DNA of 64,000 nucleotides from Bicyclus anynana (taxonomy: Eukaryota > Arthropoda > Insecta > Lepidoptera > Nymphalidae), in contig NC_069083.1 in the NCBI RefSeq assembly GCF_947172395.1, positions 3,814,501-3,878,500 on the forward strand, in the 5' to 3' direction. Positions 42,346 through 53,857 of this stretch are shown here, piece by piece. A program made the translations under genes and the position numbers. Each line of letters opens with the position of its first letter. The first letter of the stretch is position 1. Below the pieces are notes generated by a model. It was not told where the DNA came from. It ran no database searches and saw only the letters and a program-made list of their open reading frames with translations.

Positions 42346-43506
42346 AGATAATAATAACGTTGTGGTTTCTTTAACAGTCCAACAGAAATCTAACAATAAA
42401 ACGTATGTTTCAAGTAAACGCAATACATTTCAATCTGTGTATCTCCTGGGCTCTAATTAAATGATTCCCGGCATCAGGCGAGCTTTTACTTAATGACAAT
42501 TTAATGCTACCGGCCCGCCCTTTAAGTGTTTACCCCTGGATTTACTTACCTACCTGTTTCCTTGCTAGCTTCCCCTGAAAGCAAAAAGTATGTTACGCAA
42601 AATCGATGTTTATTTTTCGTACAACCTTAAAAGGAGGTCCAATATTTGACCTATACGTATATTACAAACTATTGGTCCGATTTGGTCTATTACATCGTTT
42701 CTCATATTTTTGCTGTTTACATGGATAATTTCAGGAAACGCTATTGTAAGTAGGTTTCCATGAAAAAAGTATTAATGATCTTGTTTTGTGTTTATTTCCA
42801 GTTGAATATAAAATTTATAGAATAATATTAACGAACATCACATTAAGAAGGATTTGAAAAGTCTATTTACCGAAAACACCGACCTAACCTTATCGAAATT
42901 TCTAATAAAATGAAAAACATTAATGTCAAAACAGAACAGCCACGCAAGTGGCTCCTCAGAGCTGCTTTTAATTAAAAATTAAAAAAAAATATTGAGTGAT
43001 ATTTCAAAAATAAAACTAAATTAAACTGACATTTAATTATTTTTAATAAAATAAAAATTATATTTTTTTAAATCGTAAAAACTTTAATATAAACATCAAC
43101 TTCTTTTTGATCGTCGTCGGTCGCCCATCTAACAATAAAGGAAGGCCTTAATAACTGCTCCGGCGCCAAAATCGTTGACAAAACGAAGTTTTTCTCGTTA
43201 AAATTATAAAAGGCGCCTGCAAATTTGCAAATTCCTTGTGATTATCACTAATTACAACGGTCGTTTGTAAAAATTTCGCCCGGGGGTGGTACGGTTCAAT
43301 GACCTCAAACGGGTGACTATGGAAATGACTCGCTACTTTTTTTTATAAATGACGAAGGCCCATTATGTTATGGGTGTATTTTTCAGCGCTACGAAAGAGA
43401 AATAGGTTGAACGTGGGCGTACAGTTCAGATCAAAAATGTTAGTGACTATACTTACTTGGACCTCTAAGTATCTAAATTAGGTACCCTAGCAAAACAAAT
43501 CATTAG
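42346..43506. other. Long AT-rich non-coding stretch
   Basis: Nothing was recognised. Confidence 0.4.
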
Positions 43507-43690
43507 TTTTTTTTTATTTTTTAAAAGTTAACCCTTGACTACAATCTCACTTCATGGTAAGAGATGATGCAATTTAAGATGGAAGCGGGCTAACTTGTTA
43601 GGAGAAAATCCACACCCCTTTCGGTTTCTATACGATATCTTTTTTGCCGGTAGGGTGGTAACTAGGTACGGCCGAAGCCTCTCACTAGCC
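43507..43690 (-). mobile_element. tRNA-derived SINE (family A), 3' half
   Basis: It runs from the T-run at 43507 to the GGCCGAAGCCTC segment, with an internal deletion near 43640. Confidence 0.8.
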
Positions 43691-44060
43691 AAAAATATCA
43701 TGATATCAATAATCAGTGGCGTCATCATAGATGTAAAAACACAAGGAATATGCTATTTTTTTCATAATTAGTAAGTCAATTGTAATGGTTGAGACCGAAG
43801 ACTCAACGTGCTCTACGAGACAAAAAGTATAAAGAGAAAACTCTATGACAATTTCTTAGAAGAAAGCACTACTTCATAGCCTGACCCAGTCTCGAACCCA
43901 GAACCTCGTGATCCGAAGAATTTTTAATGACCTTGTTATTGATACAAGTTATGAGGAGGGAAGTTGTTCAAAAAATAATACTAACTGTTATTTTTACATA
44001 ATATGCTTAATTAAGGGTTATACAACTTAACAGCCACATTGTCATACAAATTGCGTGGTA
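43691..44060. other. Non-coding stretch
   Basis: Nothing was recognised. Confidence 0.4.
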
Positions 44061-44252
44061 CGTTATCTCGTTCCTAAGCTTAGAAGTAACCCTGTAAGCT
44101 ACCAGAATCAAGAGTTTTCGTAGAAAAAGTTGAGCGGCTCATCAAGATGAAGTTACTCACGGAAAATTAACTTGATAGTAATCAATTGTAAAGATGCTTT
44201 TCGGATTCTGGACTATAACGTTTCTTGCAAATAAATGATTCTGATTCTGATC
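44061..44252 (+). mobile_element. Possible LINE 3' end with TGATTC units
   Basis: The segment ends AAATAAATGATTCTGATTCTGA, a short-unit tail with an AATAAA-like signal, as CR1-like LINEs have. No coding part was recognised. Confidence 0.35.
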
Positions 44253-45880
44253 AAACAGTCTTAACCCAAAACCATACCTATACATAAAGGTATGTATTTG
44301 TAACGGCACGGGTAAATAGACCACTTAACGAGGTTACTCACGTCTCAATGGATACCTTCTCAAAACACGGCGAAACGATGTCAAATTGATGTTTAATTAA
44401 CTCATTGCCTGATTCTCGACGAAGATCAAAAGCTTTCTATTGGGGTCAGGCAGTTAACGTCCCCAAGGCGGCGCGGGAGACAAATTGAGCTTTACGCACA
44501 TTATTTGAAAAAATGGTTTTTGTTTGTGAAGAAAATGTCAAGCGGTTTGATAACCTATGTTTTATGAAATGCGTAAATATTAATTAAACGTTGGCAATAA
44601 ATACACTGAAAAGTTAAATAAAGCAAAAAAATATTTTATTATTAACAGTCCTATATTAACGACCCAATACAGGGTCCTGAAGAAAGAAAATATGGAGATT
44701 AGAACAACCAAAAGATGCCTGTGTGGAGTGAGTTTAAGGTACGTGACTGGTGTAAATAAAACTCGTAAGTTTTGGGTTTATGTTTTAAATCAGTATTTAC
44801 TTATTAGGAAGTTAGAAAGTAGTAGTTCTTACAAGGTAACGTCTTTTATATCTATTTCTGTAAAATATATTTTTTAATAGAAGTGTTATTTTTTGTCATA
44901 AATTGATATCTTGTTTCAAAACTGTGTGTGATATGAAATAACTTAACTTATAGGTTTAAACATAGTTGAGAACTTTGTAACACAGTAACACCTGTTTAGT
45001 TTTTGAATAAGTTCAATAACTAACGAGATATTGAAGAAAACTCCAACGTAGAGAAAATTATTATGAACGATCCCCGTCAAAATATGAGAATAGGCAGTTA
45101 TTGGTCAAAGTCTTTTGAATTTTAGCAGCCTTTAGTCTTTTTGCAAACATTCAAATACAAGAACACACAAATGTTCACAATGGGGATGACTAGGTTTGAC
45201 TATATTGACTTTTATGAGACATTCGGGTAAATAAGGTCAATGTTAACTATTTTTACGTAAAAAGCAAAATTTGTCTGGATGTTTGCAATAAATAAATAAG
45301 ATTGTTAACTTCATTAAAAATCTTTTATCGTAAAAATTCATACATTTTTAGCTTTTTTACATTAAACGTGACATTTTTGAATATTCGAAGTATAAACATA
45401 AACTCACAAATAACTAATATATTTGTAATTTCTATTTTAAAATCTAACAATCATTATGATCGACGACGTCATGAATTCTTGCCATTTTGGCGTTTATCAG
45501 GGATCCGTGGCATATCATAGGTATAGCTCCGAAAGTAATGATCACAGATACACTGTTACTTTTAGAAAATTGATTTACTATTAGCATACTCCTAATTTAT
45601 ATACAATAAAAAAACTGTCATCATACCTATTCTAATATTATTAGTAGGATTGCTAAGCCTGTACTTAACATGTGCGTTTACCTTTATAATTGTAACCAAA
45701 TGAACGTTAATGATTATTATTTATACACAGCCCGCGGGGACGTGTTTATGAGTATGTAAACAACTTTAATCTAAAGTTATATTACCACTTGCCGGCCGTG
45801 AATTTACATGGTGTGTTTACTTGTTTATCACTTATCATCTTGTATAACAAGAGATATAAAGAAGGTTTTACCTGCTTTAA
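44253..45880. other. Long AT-rich non-coding stretch
   Basis: The open frames of 61-72 codons at 44692-44877 and 45302-45520 have no motif. Confidence 0.4.
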
Positions 45881-46045
45881 CAACCTCCGTGGCGTATTGG
45901 AATGCGCGGTACATTTACAAGACGGAGGTCCTGGGTTCGATCTCCGGTTGGGCCGGATTTATCGTTCCGGTACCATGTCGTGTAGAAACCGAAAGGGGTG
46001 TGGATTTTCATCCTTCTCCAAACAAATTAGCCCACTTCCATTTTA
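45881..46045 (+). mobile_element. tRNA-derived SINE (family A), internally deleted
   Basis: The tRNA-like head (B box GGTTCGATCTCC) is joined directly to the ATCGTTCCGGTACCATG block, so about 100 bp of body is missing. The A-rich tail is replaced. Confidence 0.82.
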
Positions 46046-47274
46046 CCATAGTATCCGCAGGCATTACCTCGCCTTTAAAAAATGGAATGAAGAAACACCA
46101 TGCTGCTTCAAAACTGGGTCAGTCCTGGGTTCAATTCTGGGGTCGGCCTAAGAAATATTAAGCTTTTCTTTCTTCTCAAAAACTCTCAGCCAAACCCGAG
46201 TGCTTGGGATAGCATGTTAAATAGTCGTTACTTCTTACTATTAACACCTAATAGTGTCAGTTTCAAGAATCCAACACTATCACTTTAAGCCCGCAGAACC
46301 ACGTTGAGACTAGTGGCGTGCACAAAATTTCAACTAGAGTAGGCACTATACGTCAAAAACACACAAAATGGAAAAGTCCTTTTTCAATATGGGTTTTAAA
46401 TCATCAGGGTGAGCAGTGTGTTTTTGGATCTATGAAGTGCATACCACTGGTTGAGTACCACTTTACTTTACTATAAGGAGGCTAGAACTAGCCTTCAAAA
46501 TCATCGTTATAAGCATAATGATGATAATATTATAATTATAATAGTAATAAGGCTCTTAATGATGATGATCAAAAAAAAGGAAGAAACCCGACAATTCAAC
46601 CAGGTAGATATTATTTGTACGTAATAAAATTAATAGATACTAATATTTAAAAACATCTTGAACAATTATAGCTATTAACAATATTAATTGTTATTTTCGT
46701 TAACAATTTCCTTGCTTGCTTATGTTTCAAATAGCTGCAATTTGCTAAATTACCGAAATTTGGTTTACTAATAACATTCATTTGTAGGTTATTTTCTTAG
46801 CTTGTCGTGTTAAAGGTATGCCAACACTTAGCGGATCGCGGTTTTTTATTTTTCGTAATTTAAAGATTAAGTACACTAATCCGCAGTTTTAGTACGTAGT
46901 TTGTACTTTGTTTTGACCCGCATTTTTCTGTATTGTCTCGTATTTTTCACCATAAAATATTAATTTATAAAAACATCGTGTCAAGAAAAATTATAACATT
47001 AAAACTATTTTATTAAACTTAATAAGTATTCAATTGTAATCATTATTAACTATGGATCGGTAATAAGGAAGTCAACGTTTGTAGAAGTATGTGAGAAAAA
47101 TACATATTATTCATACTTATACTGTGCATTATATTTAACTCGTAGTAAATAATATTATAAACAGTTTTGTTTTTATTTTGTATGTGGCAGATTTTGTTAA
47201 TAAATACATATATAGAAAATTAACGTTCCAACTCTTGCAATTACTTATTAGCAAAAATACGAGTATACGAGAAT
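46046..47274. other. AT-rich non-coding stretch
   Basis: Nothing was recognised. Confidence 0.4.
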
Positions 47275-47580
47275 AGCCGCGATAGCTCAGTGGATATGAC
47301 CTCTGCCTCCGATTTCGGAGGGTGTGGGTTCGAATCCGGTCCGGGACATGCACCTCCAACTTTTCAGTTGTGTGCATTTTAAGAAATTAAATATCATGTG
47401 TCTCAATCGGTGAAGGAAAACATCGTGAGGAAACCTGCATACCAGAGAATTATCTAAATTCTCTGCGTGTGTGAAGTCTGCCAATCCGCATTGGGCCAGC
47501 GTGGTGGCCTAACCCCTCTCATTCTGAGAGGAGACTCGAGCTCAGCAGTGAGCCGAATATGGGTTAATGACGACAACGAC
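47275..47580 (+). mobile_element. tRNA-derived SINE (family B), near full length
   Basis: The head AGCCGCGATAGCTCAGTGG and the B box GGTTCGAATCC are intact. About 10 bp of GGACTATTGG is missing near 47505. It ends in GACGAC units. Confidence 0.9.
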
Positions 47581-47962
47581 GAAAAATACGAGGAGTTTGG
47601 CGTGTAAGACTTTTTCCTAAAATTATGCACCTACTACTTAATTCTTACAAAAACATTTACAGAATATACTTCATACAAATGTGGCGTTAGCTTTAGATTG
47701 ACGAAGGGATGGTTTGTATTGCTGCGATCACTCCTACGATGGCATCCGATGGGTGTTCCCGAGATAAATAGTTTCATTACAGGCCCTTTGGTCTTCCACC
47801 GAGTCTGTTCAGACATTAATTGAACTCTTGCAGAGAAAGTTATGTCGCGTTATTACTAGTGACAATTGAATATTGATATTTTCAGCCCAGAGTGGGAAGT
47901 TTGTAGTGATATCATTAGCATATTATAGTGGTGGTCGTAAAGGAAATTAGATTAGATTAGAT
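47581..47962. other. Non-coding stretch
   Basis: Nothing was recognised. Confidence 0.4.
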
Positions 47963-48263
47963 ACGTGATAGCCCAGTGGATATGACCTCTGCTTCCGATT
48001 CCAGAGGGTGGTGGGTTCGAATCCGGTCAGGGGCATGCACCTCCAACTGTTCAGTTGTGTGCATTTTAAGAAAATTAAATATCACGTGTCTCTAACGGTG
48101 AAGGAAAACATCGTGAGGAAACCTGCATACCTGAGAATTTTCTTAGTTCTCTGCGTGTGTGAAGTCTGCTAATCCGCATTGGGCCAGCGGGTGGACTATT
48201 CCCCCCTCATTCTGGGAGGAGACTCGAGCTCAATAGTGAGCCGAATATGGGTTGATAACGACG
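47963..48263 (+). mobile_element. tRNA-derived SINE (family B), full length
   Basis: The head ACGTGATAGCCCAGTGGATA and the B box GGTTCGAATCC are present, with the body complete apart from a small deletion near 48200. Confidence 0.9.
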
Positions 48264-48345
48264 AAAGGAAATTAATTGTTATCATACTAAGTCTGCAAAT
48301 CCGCATTGAAGCAGTGTGATTGGTCTAAGCTCTATATTTATATCA

Positions 48346-48543
48346 GCCCCCGTAGCCAAGTGGCACGTCAATTCTCTTTCTACGATCGCAAACGCTTCGA
48401 AAACTAGAAAAATGTATGGGAATGACATTTGCTATCGACAGGTCACGTGATCAAGATCTGTCATTCCCATATATTTTTCTAGTTTTCGAAGCATTTGCGA
48501 TTGTAGAAAGGGGATCGACGTGCAACTTGGCTAAAGGGGCAGG
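48346..48543. mobile_element. MITE with 80-bp inverted arms
   Basis: The left arm starting GCCCCCGTAGCCAAGTGGCA and the right arm ending TTGGCTAAAGGGGC pair over about 80 nt, including ACTAGAAAAATGTATGGGAA. The loop is about 35 nt. There is no coding capacity. Confidence 0.8.
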
Positions 48544-49430
48544 CCTACTTTTTATCGTAGCTTTTTATTTAATTTACTTGTAGTACACGGTTGTCTATAG
48601 TGAGTTGTTGCAGAGCGACGAAAAAAATATTATTTGCAGCCAGTAGCCATGTTGCTAGGTAGGCGAGTAGTAAATAGTTTTTATTACAATTACAATAATT
48701 GAATTGTGTATGCCTAGTAATAAGTATGGCAATTATGTAAAGTATTTAAGTACATAGCAAAAATTATTATAATTATTATTATAGAAGAACACAACATTGC
48801 GAACGTTAAGTTAACCTTCATATGGAATACAGATATGCTTGTTGTTGGGAAAAACAATCAAGTCGCACTTTTCAGGACGTTTTAAGACTAAAGCCGAAAT
48901 ACCACGAAATAGCGCCATAAGAATTGTTACAAATCTTACAATACAATCACCCATGCAATAAGATAGTCGGTGCATGCAACTCCTTCACCCTGTTACTAAA
49001 AAGATATCAGACGAAGTCATTATTTTGCCAACAGATGGCAGCGCAATCGATTTCGCCGCGCGGCAACGAGGGGCGCAATTTGCGATCCGATCACCCGTGA
49101 AATCTACTGAAATGAATAAAACTATTCGAGAACACTCGAATAGTTCGATTTTTATCTCGACTCGAGTCGTCGGCTCGACGATGATTGATTTCATATATTT
49201 TCCGCTGTTGGAATATTTCCACGCGCTGGGTCAAGATTGCTTTTATTGGAGACATGTGTAGGTGATATTTGTTGTCATAATATGATACGTGCCTTTATAG
49301 AGATCGAGGTATCGAGATGGGAAAACATTTATAGGTCATAACTACCGATAGGAACGGTAGGGCTATGCGGCACTAAAAGAATCCTGGTATAAAGGACAAA
49401 AACCCAAGATTAGAGGCATATATTTATTTT
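48544..49430. other. Non-coding stretch with an unexplained GC-richer patch
   Basis: The patch 49020-49250 is GC-richer and carries opposed 95- and 69-codon frames, the first reading through a TCGA-rich region. No domain was recognised. Confidence 0.4.
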
Positions 49431-49738
49431 ATCGTCGTTATCAACTCATATTCGGCTCACCGCTGAGCTCGAGTCTCCTCTCAGAATGAGAAGGGTTAGG
49501 CCAATAGACCACGCTTGCCCAATGCGGATTGGCAGACTTCACACACGCAGAGAATTAAGAAAATTCTCTGATATGCAGGTTTCCTCACGATGTTTTCCTT
49601 CACCGTTTAAAACACGTGATATTTAATTTCTTAAAATGCACATAACTAAAAAGTTGGAGTTGCATGCCCCAGACTGGATTCGAACTCACATGCTCGGAAT
49701 CGGAGGCAGAGGTCATATCCACTGGGCTATCACGGCTC
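49431..49738 (-). mobile_element. tRNA-derived SINE (family B), full length
   Basis: It runs from ATCGTCGTTATCAACTCATA to the head end at GGGCTATCACGGCTC. The B box (GGATTCGAAC on the plus strand) is retained. Confidence 0.92.
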
Positions 49739-50224
49739 ATTCATCATTCATTTTATACTCAGCAGAAATTATAAATATAGATTATTAAAAAGCCCGATTT
49801 TCATGTAAAAGGAAGACTAAAACTATATTTTAAAAAGTCGATTTATCTCATAACCTCTATAGAAACTTCCTTGGAAACTTCTCTTCGATCTTAAAGCAAA
49901 CTAAGTTACGTACTTAGTTTTAGTCCTGGCTTATATTTCCCAGCCTCAGGCGATGGAAGCTTTTAAACGCTGACACGACCTATTATAAACTTGCCGGTGC
50001 AAATACCTAAGGCATATGCCCTATCATGTTTTGATGTCAATAGCAAACTTGCGACTAAGTTTTAAAGGACTTGGGTGATTAAATTTACGGGATTTTGATC
50101 TGTAACTATCGATTGGATCGATACAATGAACCTTAATGAACTGCACCAATGCAATATATGCAGTTGAAATCCAATTTAGAGAATACAATATGAAACTTAA
50201 TCTAACATATCCTAATAGCTACAC
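49739..50224. other. Non-coding stretch
   Basis: Nothing was recognised. Confidence 0.4.
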
Positions 50225-50380
50225 AAATCATACCCACCTGGAAAAGTGGCAAGAATACTGGCTGCATTTCCACGCTGGACAGCCAGGCTGATCCTTTGCG
50301 CAAAAAATGAGCCAGCTCTTCCATCATCAGTCGAGGCAACTAGCCGCCGGGAAAAGATTCAATTTTAAATTAAATTTTGG
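50225..50380 (+). pseudogene. 3'-terminal remnant of a TAA-ended LINE
   Basis: One plus-strand frame (about 50233-50370) reads ...NEPALPSSVEATSRREKIQF and then a stop, directly before the TAA tract. I recall this wording from the C-terminal ends of insect LINE proteins followed by TAA repeats. It is probably a strongly 5'-truncated earlier insertion into, or founder of, the same TAA tract. Confidence 0.45.
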
Positions 50381-50401
50381 TAATAATAATAATAATAATA
50401 A
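50381..50401. repeat. (TAA)7 tract, probable LINE target
   Basis: There are seven TAA units. R4/Dong-clade elements are known to insert into TAA repeats. This tract separates the older 3' remnant from the following element's 5' end. Confidence 0.8.
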
Positions 50402-53400
50402 AAAATGACACCTGCCACCCGTCGGGAATGACATGTTTTTTTCAACTCAACTAAATATAATTTTAATAATTTAAAGAAATACAATAAATAATTCAAATAA
50501 AATAGAAATTATCATCAATATAACAAGTGAATAATACAATGAACCCAAATAAGATAAAACATGCGACGTGGAGGCGGCAGAACGAGCGCACAAATCAAGA
50601 ACTATGAATCGTCGTCATCGTCGCCGTCGTCGCCGGAGGAATTTAAAACCCCGCCAACATCTGCGGGGGATGTGACACCCACTCCGGTTCGGGGGACTCA
50701 TCGGGGTGTCACCACACGGCGGCGGCAACAACAACAGCAACAATACCAGCAGCAGAGTGACGACGATATACTACCGGAGAGCTTGGGGCAAGTGGAGCTG
50801 CGGGCTCCAGTGAGTGCTCCCGCTACCGGTGGTATAGTGCGCCGCATGAGATGGTTTCGTCCACTCAATGAGAGCGTCATGCGTGCGTACTATGGGGCAA
50901 CAGAGGGGGGAACTAACCTTACTGCGTACCGGTCAAGGATGTTGTCTATGTTTCAGACTCTTGAGCCAACAGTGATCGTGACTGCGCAGCGACTATCGGA
51001 TCAGGTGCGAGCAATCCAGCGACGTCATCTGCTGGATGAAGCTAACCTTGAACGACTGCGCTCTACTTCAGTACAGATCGATACCATCCGTAGCTTACCT
51101 CAGCAAACAATGCAAACCAACATCCCAGAGGTGCTACAGGATGGTATCGATATGCAAGTAAGTAGCCAGAATTATGAGCAATTGAGGAGAACTTTGGAGG
51201 ATTCTATTATGACATATAGGTACATGCCTCTTAATTTAAGACCAAAATTGCCTCGTTTGCCTGTACATAGACGAAATATGGCGTTAGTGGGGGTTCTAGA
51301 TCAGATTTTAGGTGAATATCTCGTAACATCTGAGGACCTAAGTGATACGCATTCGATTCTATTCTGTGGAGCCGTTGCGGCGTGTCGTATTGCGGGTGTC
51401 AAATTCCCTGAACCACGCACGGCTCCGCAGAGGACGGGTCAAGCACCAGCTTGGCGGACCAGAATCGAAAGGCGTATCACACTGACTAGAACTCTCATAG
51501 CTAAGCTAATCTGCTTCAAGGAGGGCAACAATCGTCCTAGAGTTATGCGATTTGTGACTCAGGCTTTTGCTGGGACTGACACACGTCCGTTCCAGTACTT
51601 GGCTTGTGTCACCGAACGCATTGACTTCTTGAAGCAGAAAGTCTATGCATGGGCACAACGCATTAGGCGTTATAAAGAGCGTATTGACCGGTATAATCAG
51701 AATAGGATCTTCCAAAGTGACCAACGGAAAGTGTACAGGAACTGGGAACGATCCAGTGTCTGTGTGACAGATGGGGAACCTCCGACTTCTGATGCTATGT
51801 CAGATTTCTGGCGTAGCATCTGGTCGGCCCCCGTAGGCCACACTGAAGGCGATTGGATGAGTACTGTCAAGGAAGAGTGTGCAATGGTGGAAAAAATGAT
51901 TCCGATATCCATTACTACAGAAAATGTAAGTTGTGCAATTCGTCCGGCGTCAAACTGGAAATGCCCAGGACCGGACGGATTGCACAACTTCTGGTTAAAA
52001 TGGTTTCGTAGCGCCCATTCTATCTTGGCAGTGCAATTTCAAAATGCCATTGACACTGGATCGCTACCGGCATTTTTAACAACTGGTGTCACGTTCCTGC
52101 TACACAAATCCGGAAGTACCACAGACCCCAAAAACTACCGACCGATAACATGCTTACCCACCATCTATAAGCTCCTTACATCCATTCTGTCATCAAAATT
52201 AACGATGCATATAAATGCAAATCATATTTTGGCCCCAACACAGAATGGATGTAAGGCCCGGTCTCGTGGTACAAAGGAACTTCTCCTCATAGACACTGCT
52301 ATTTGCCAACAGGTTCGGCGAAACAGAAAAAATCTCACGGCTGCTTGGATAGACTACAAGAAGGCCTATGATTCGGTGCCTCATTCATGGCTCATGGAGG
52401 TCATGCGGTTGTACAAGGTCGATACAACACTATGCTCTTTTCTTGAGTCATGTATGGGACAGTGGATGACAGTTCTTCGTCACCCAGGCGCTTCTGAGTG
52501 TTCTGAATCGAATGAACTGATAGGGATTAGGCGAGGTATTTTCCAGGGCGATAGTTTGAGCCCTTTATGGTTTTGTCTAGCCCTTAATCCTCTCAGTACT
52601 TTACTGCGGGATTCAGGGCTAGGCTTTCGCCTTCGCAGGGGTGGTGAGCTCATATCTCACTTGCTTTACATGGATGACCTCAAGCTGTATGCATCAAAGC
52701 GTACAGACCTAGTGTCATTGCTGAAGATTACTCAAACCTTTAGCAATGACATAAGGATGGAATTTGGTGTAGACAAGTGTGCGGTCATCAATGTAGAGCG
52801 AGGAAGGATAGTGAGCTCCGAGAATATAGTTATTTCAGAAACTGTCATTCTCAGATCACTCCTTGAAGGCGAGACCTATAAATACCTTGGAATGACAGAA
52901 GCACTTTGTATTGAGGCAGGGAATATGAAACAGGTAGTGAAGGAACGCTTCTTTGGCCGCCTGAAAAAAGTCCTAAAAAGTCTTTTATCAGGCGGTAACA
53001 AGGTGCGTGCCTTTAATAGCTGGGTCATGCCCTTACTCATATACACTTTTGGCATTCTAAAGTGGACTCAAACCGAACTGGATTCCCTGGACTGTAAAGT
53101 CCGTAAACTGCTGACGTCATACCGGATGCATCACCCCCGTTCATCTGTAATGAGATTGTACCTCCCACGCAAGTGTGGAGGACGTGGCTTCTTAAACGCC
53201 AGGAACCTCCATAATCGTGAGGTGTGCAATCTCAGAGATCATTTTCTCAAGATGAATGTGAGTATGTATCAGGATGTCGTTGCAGTGGATAAGGGACTTA
53301 CCCCGCTATCCCTAGGCAAAGAGAACTGGCGCAAGCCTATAGTAATCAGTAACTCAGATCGTGTGGCAATATGGAAGAGCAAGGAGTTGCATGGACGATT

Positions 53401-53620
53401 CTACAAGGCCCTTATTGGGCCGGATGTAGATCAAATAACATCTGTATCTTGGTTGCAATTCGGTGACCTCTTTGGGGAAACCGAGGGTTTTGTCTGTGCA
53501 ATTATGGACGAAGTTATAAAGACGAGAAACTACCGGAAACACATTATGAAAGATGGCACTCTAGACATCTGTCGAGCGTGTCATCGTCCTGGGGAGTCCC
53601 TCAGGCACTTTCCTAGAATT
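50402..53620 (+). mobile_element. R4/Dong-like LINE, 5' end intact, 3' end missing
   Basis: It begins right after (TAA)7 with a 5' UTR of about 160 bp, then a single long frame. It lacks an N-terminal EEP endonuclease and has a central reverse transcriptase followed by the start of a C-terminal zinc region. This is the plan of elements with a restriction-like endonuclease. The endonuclease catalytic core, the 3' UTR and the terminal TAA repeats are missing, so the copy is cut at its 3' side near 53610. Confidence 0.75.
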
Positions 53621-53638
53621 AATATTTTAGATACTTAG
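50561..53638 (+). CDS. Reverse transcriptase of the R4/Dong-like LINE, C-terminus truncated
   Basis: The frame is 1,025 codons without internal stops. A low-complexity N-terminus with a Ser/Pro-rich part and a poly-Gln run (56-65) leads to a conserved region. The reverse transcriptase follows: KCPGPDGLHNFWLKW at 467-481, NYRPITCLPTIYK at 525-537, AWIDYKKAYDSVPHSWL at 595-611, GIFQGDSLSPL at 659-669, and the catalytic YMDD at 703-706. The end has Cys1004, Cys1007 and His1015, the beginning of the zinc region before the restriction-like endonuclease. About ten residues later it leaves family-like sequence and stops. Thus the polymerase appears whole but the endonuclease is lost. The Met at 50561 gives a plausible N-terminus, though upstream in-frame starts were not excluded. 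It should be translated only if transcribed from the internal 5' promoter. Confidence 0.85.
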   Translation: MRRGGGRTSAQIKNYESSSSSPSSPEEFKTPPTSAGDVTPTPVRGTHRGVTTRRRQQQQQQYQQQSDDDILPESLGQVELRAPVSAPATGGIVRRMRWFRPLNESVMRAYYGATEGGTNLTAYRSRMLSMFQTLEPTVIVTAQRLSDQVRAIQRRHLLDEANLERLRSTSVQIDTIRSLPQQTMQTNIPEVLQDGIDMQVSSQNYEQLRRTLEDSIMTYRYMPLNLRPKLPRLPVHRRNMALVGVLDQILGEYLVTSEDLSDTHSILFCGAVAACRIAGVKFPEPRTAPQRTGQAPAWRTRIERRITLTRTLIAKLICFKEGNNRPRVMRFVTQAFAGTDTRPFQYLACVTERIDFLKQKVYAWAQRIRRYKERIDRYNQNRIFQSDQRKVYRNWERSSVCVTDGEPPTSDAMSDFWRSIWSAPVGHTEGDWMSTVKEECAMVEKMIPISITTENVSCAIRPASNWKCPGPDGLHNFWLKWFRSAHSILAVQFQNAIDTGSLPAFLTTGVTFLLHKSGSTTDPKNYRPITCLPTIYKLLTSILSSKLTMHINANHILAPTQNGCKARSRGTKELLLIDTAICQQVRRNRKNLTAAWIDYKKAYDSVPHSWLMEVMRLYKVDTTLCSFLESCMGQWMTVLRHPGASECSESNELIGIRRGIFQGDSLSPLWFCLALNPLSTLLRDSGLGFRLRRGGELISHLLYMDDLKLYASKRTDLVSLLKITQTFSNDIRMEFGVDKCAVINVERGRIVSSENIVISETVILRSLLEGETYKYLGMTEALCIEAGNMKQVVKERFFGRLKKVLKSLLSGGNKVRAFNSWVMPLLIYTFGILKWTQTELDSLDCKVRKLLTSYRMHHPRSSVMRLYLPRKCGGRGFLNARNLHNREVCNLRDHFLKMNVSMYQDVVAVDKGLTPLSLGKENWRKPIVISNSDRVAIWKSKELHGRFYKALIGPDVDQITSVSWLQFGDLFGETEGFVCAIMDEVIKTRNYRKHIMKDGTLDICRACHRPGESLRHFPRINILDT

Positions 53639-53658
53639 GCTTTAATAAATATATACTT

Positions 53659-53857
53659 AAGCCGGATTTATATTTGTCTCACGTGTCATGTTGTGACGCA
53701 TCAGAACAGAATCGGTATCATATATGCGGCACTTCAGAAGCCATCACGACCTGTCACAACACATAAGTGTAGACGTTGTCATTTTAAATATATGATACCC
53801 ATTCTGTTCTGATGCGTCACAACACGACACGTCAGACAAATATTAATCCAGCTTTAC
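53659..53857. mobile_element. MITE with about 65-bp inverted repeats
   Basis: AGCCGGATTTATATTTGTCT at the left is mirrored by AGACAAATATTAATCCAGCT at the right. The arms share GTGACGCATCAGAACAGAAT and continue to ATATATG. The loop is about 65 nt. It lies 20 bp after the end of the truncated LINE frame. Confidence 0.8.
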
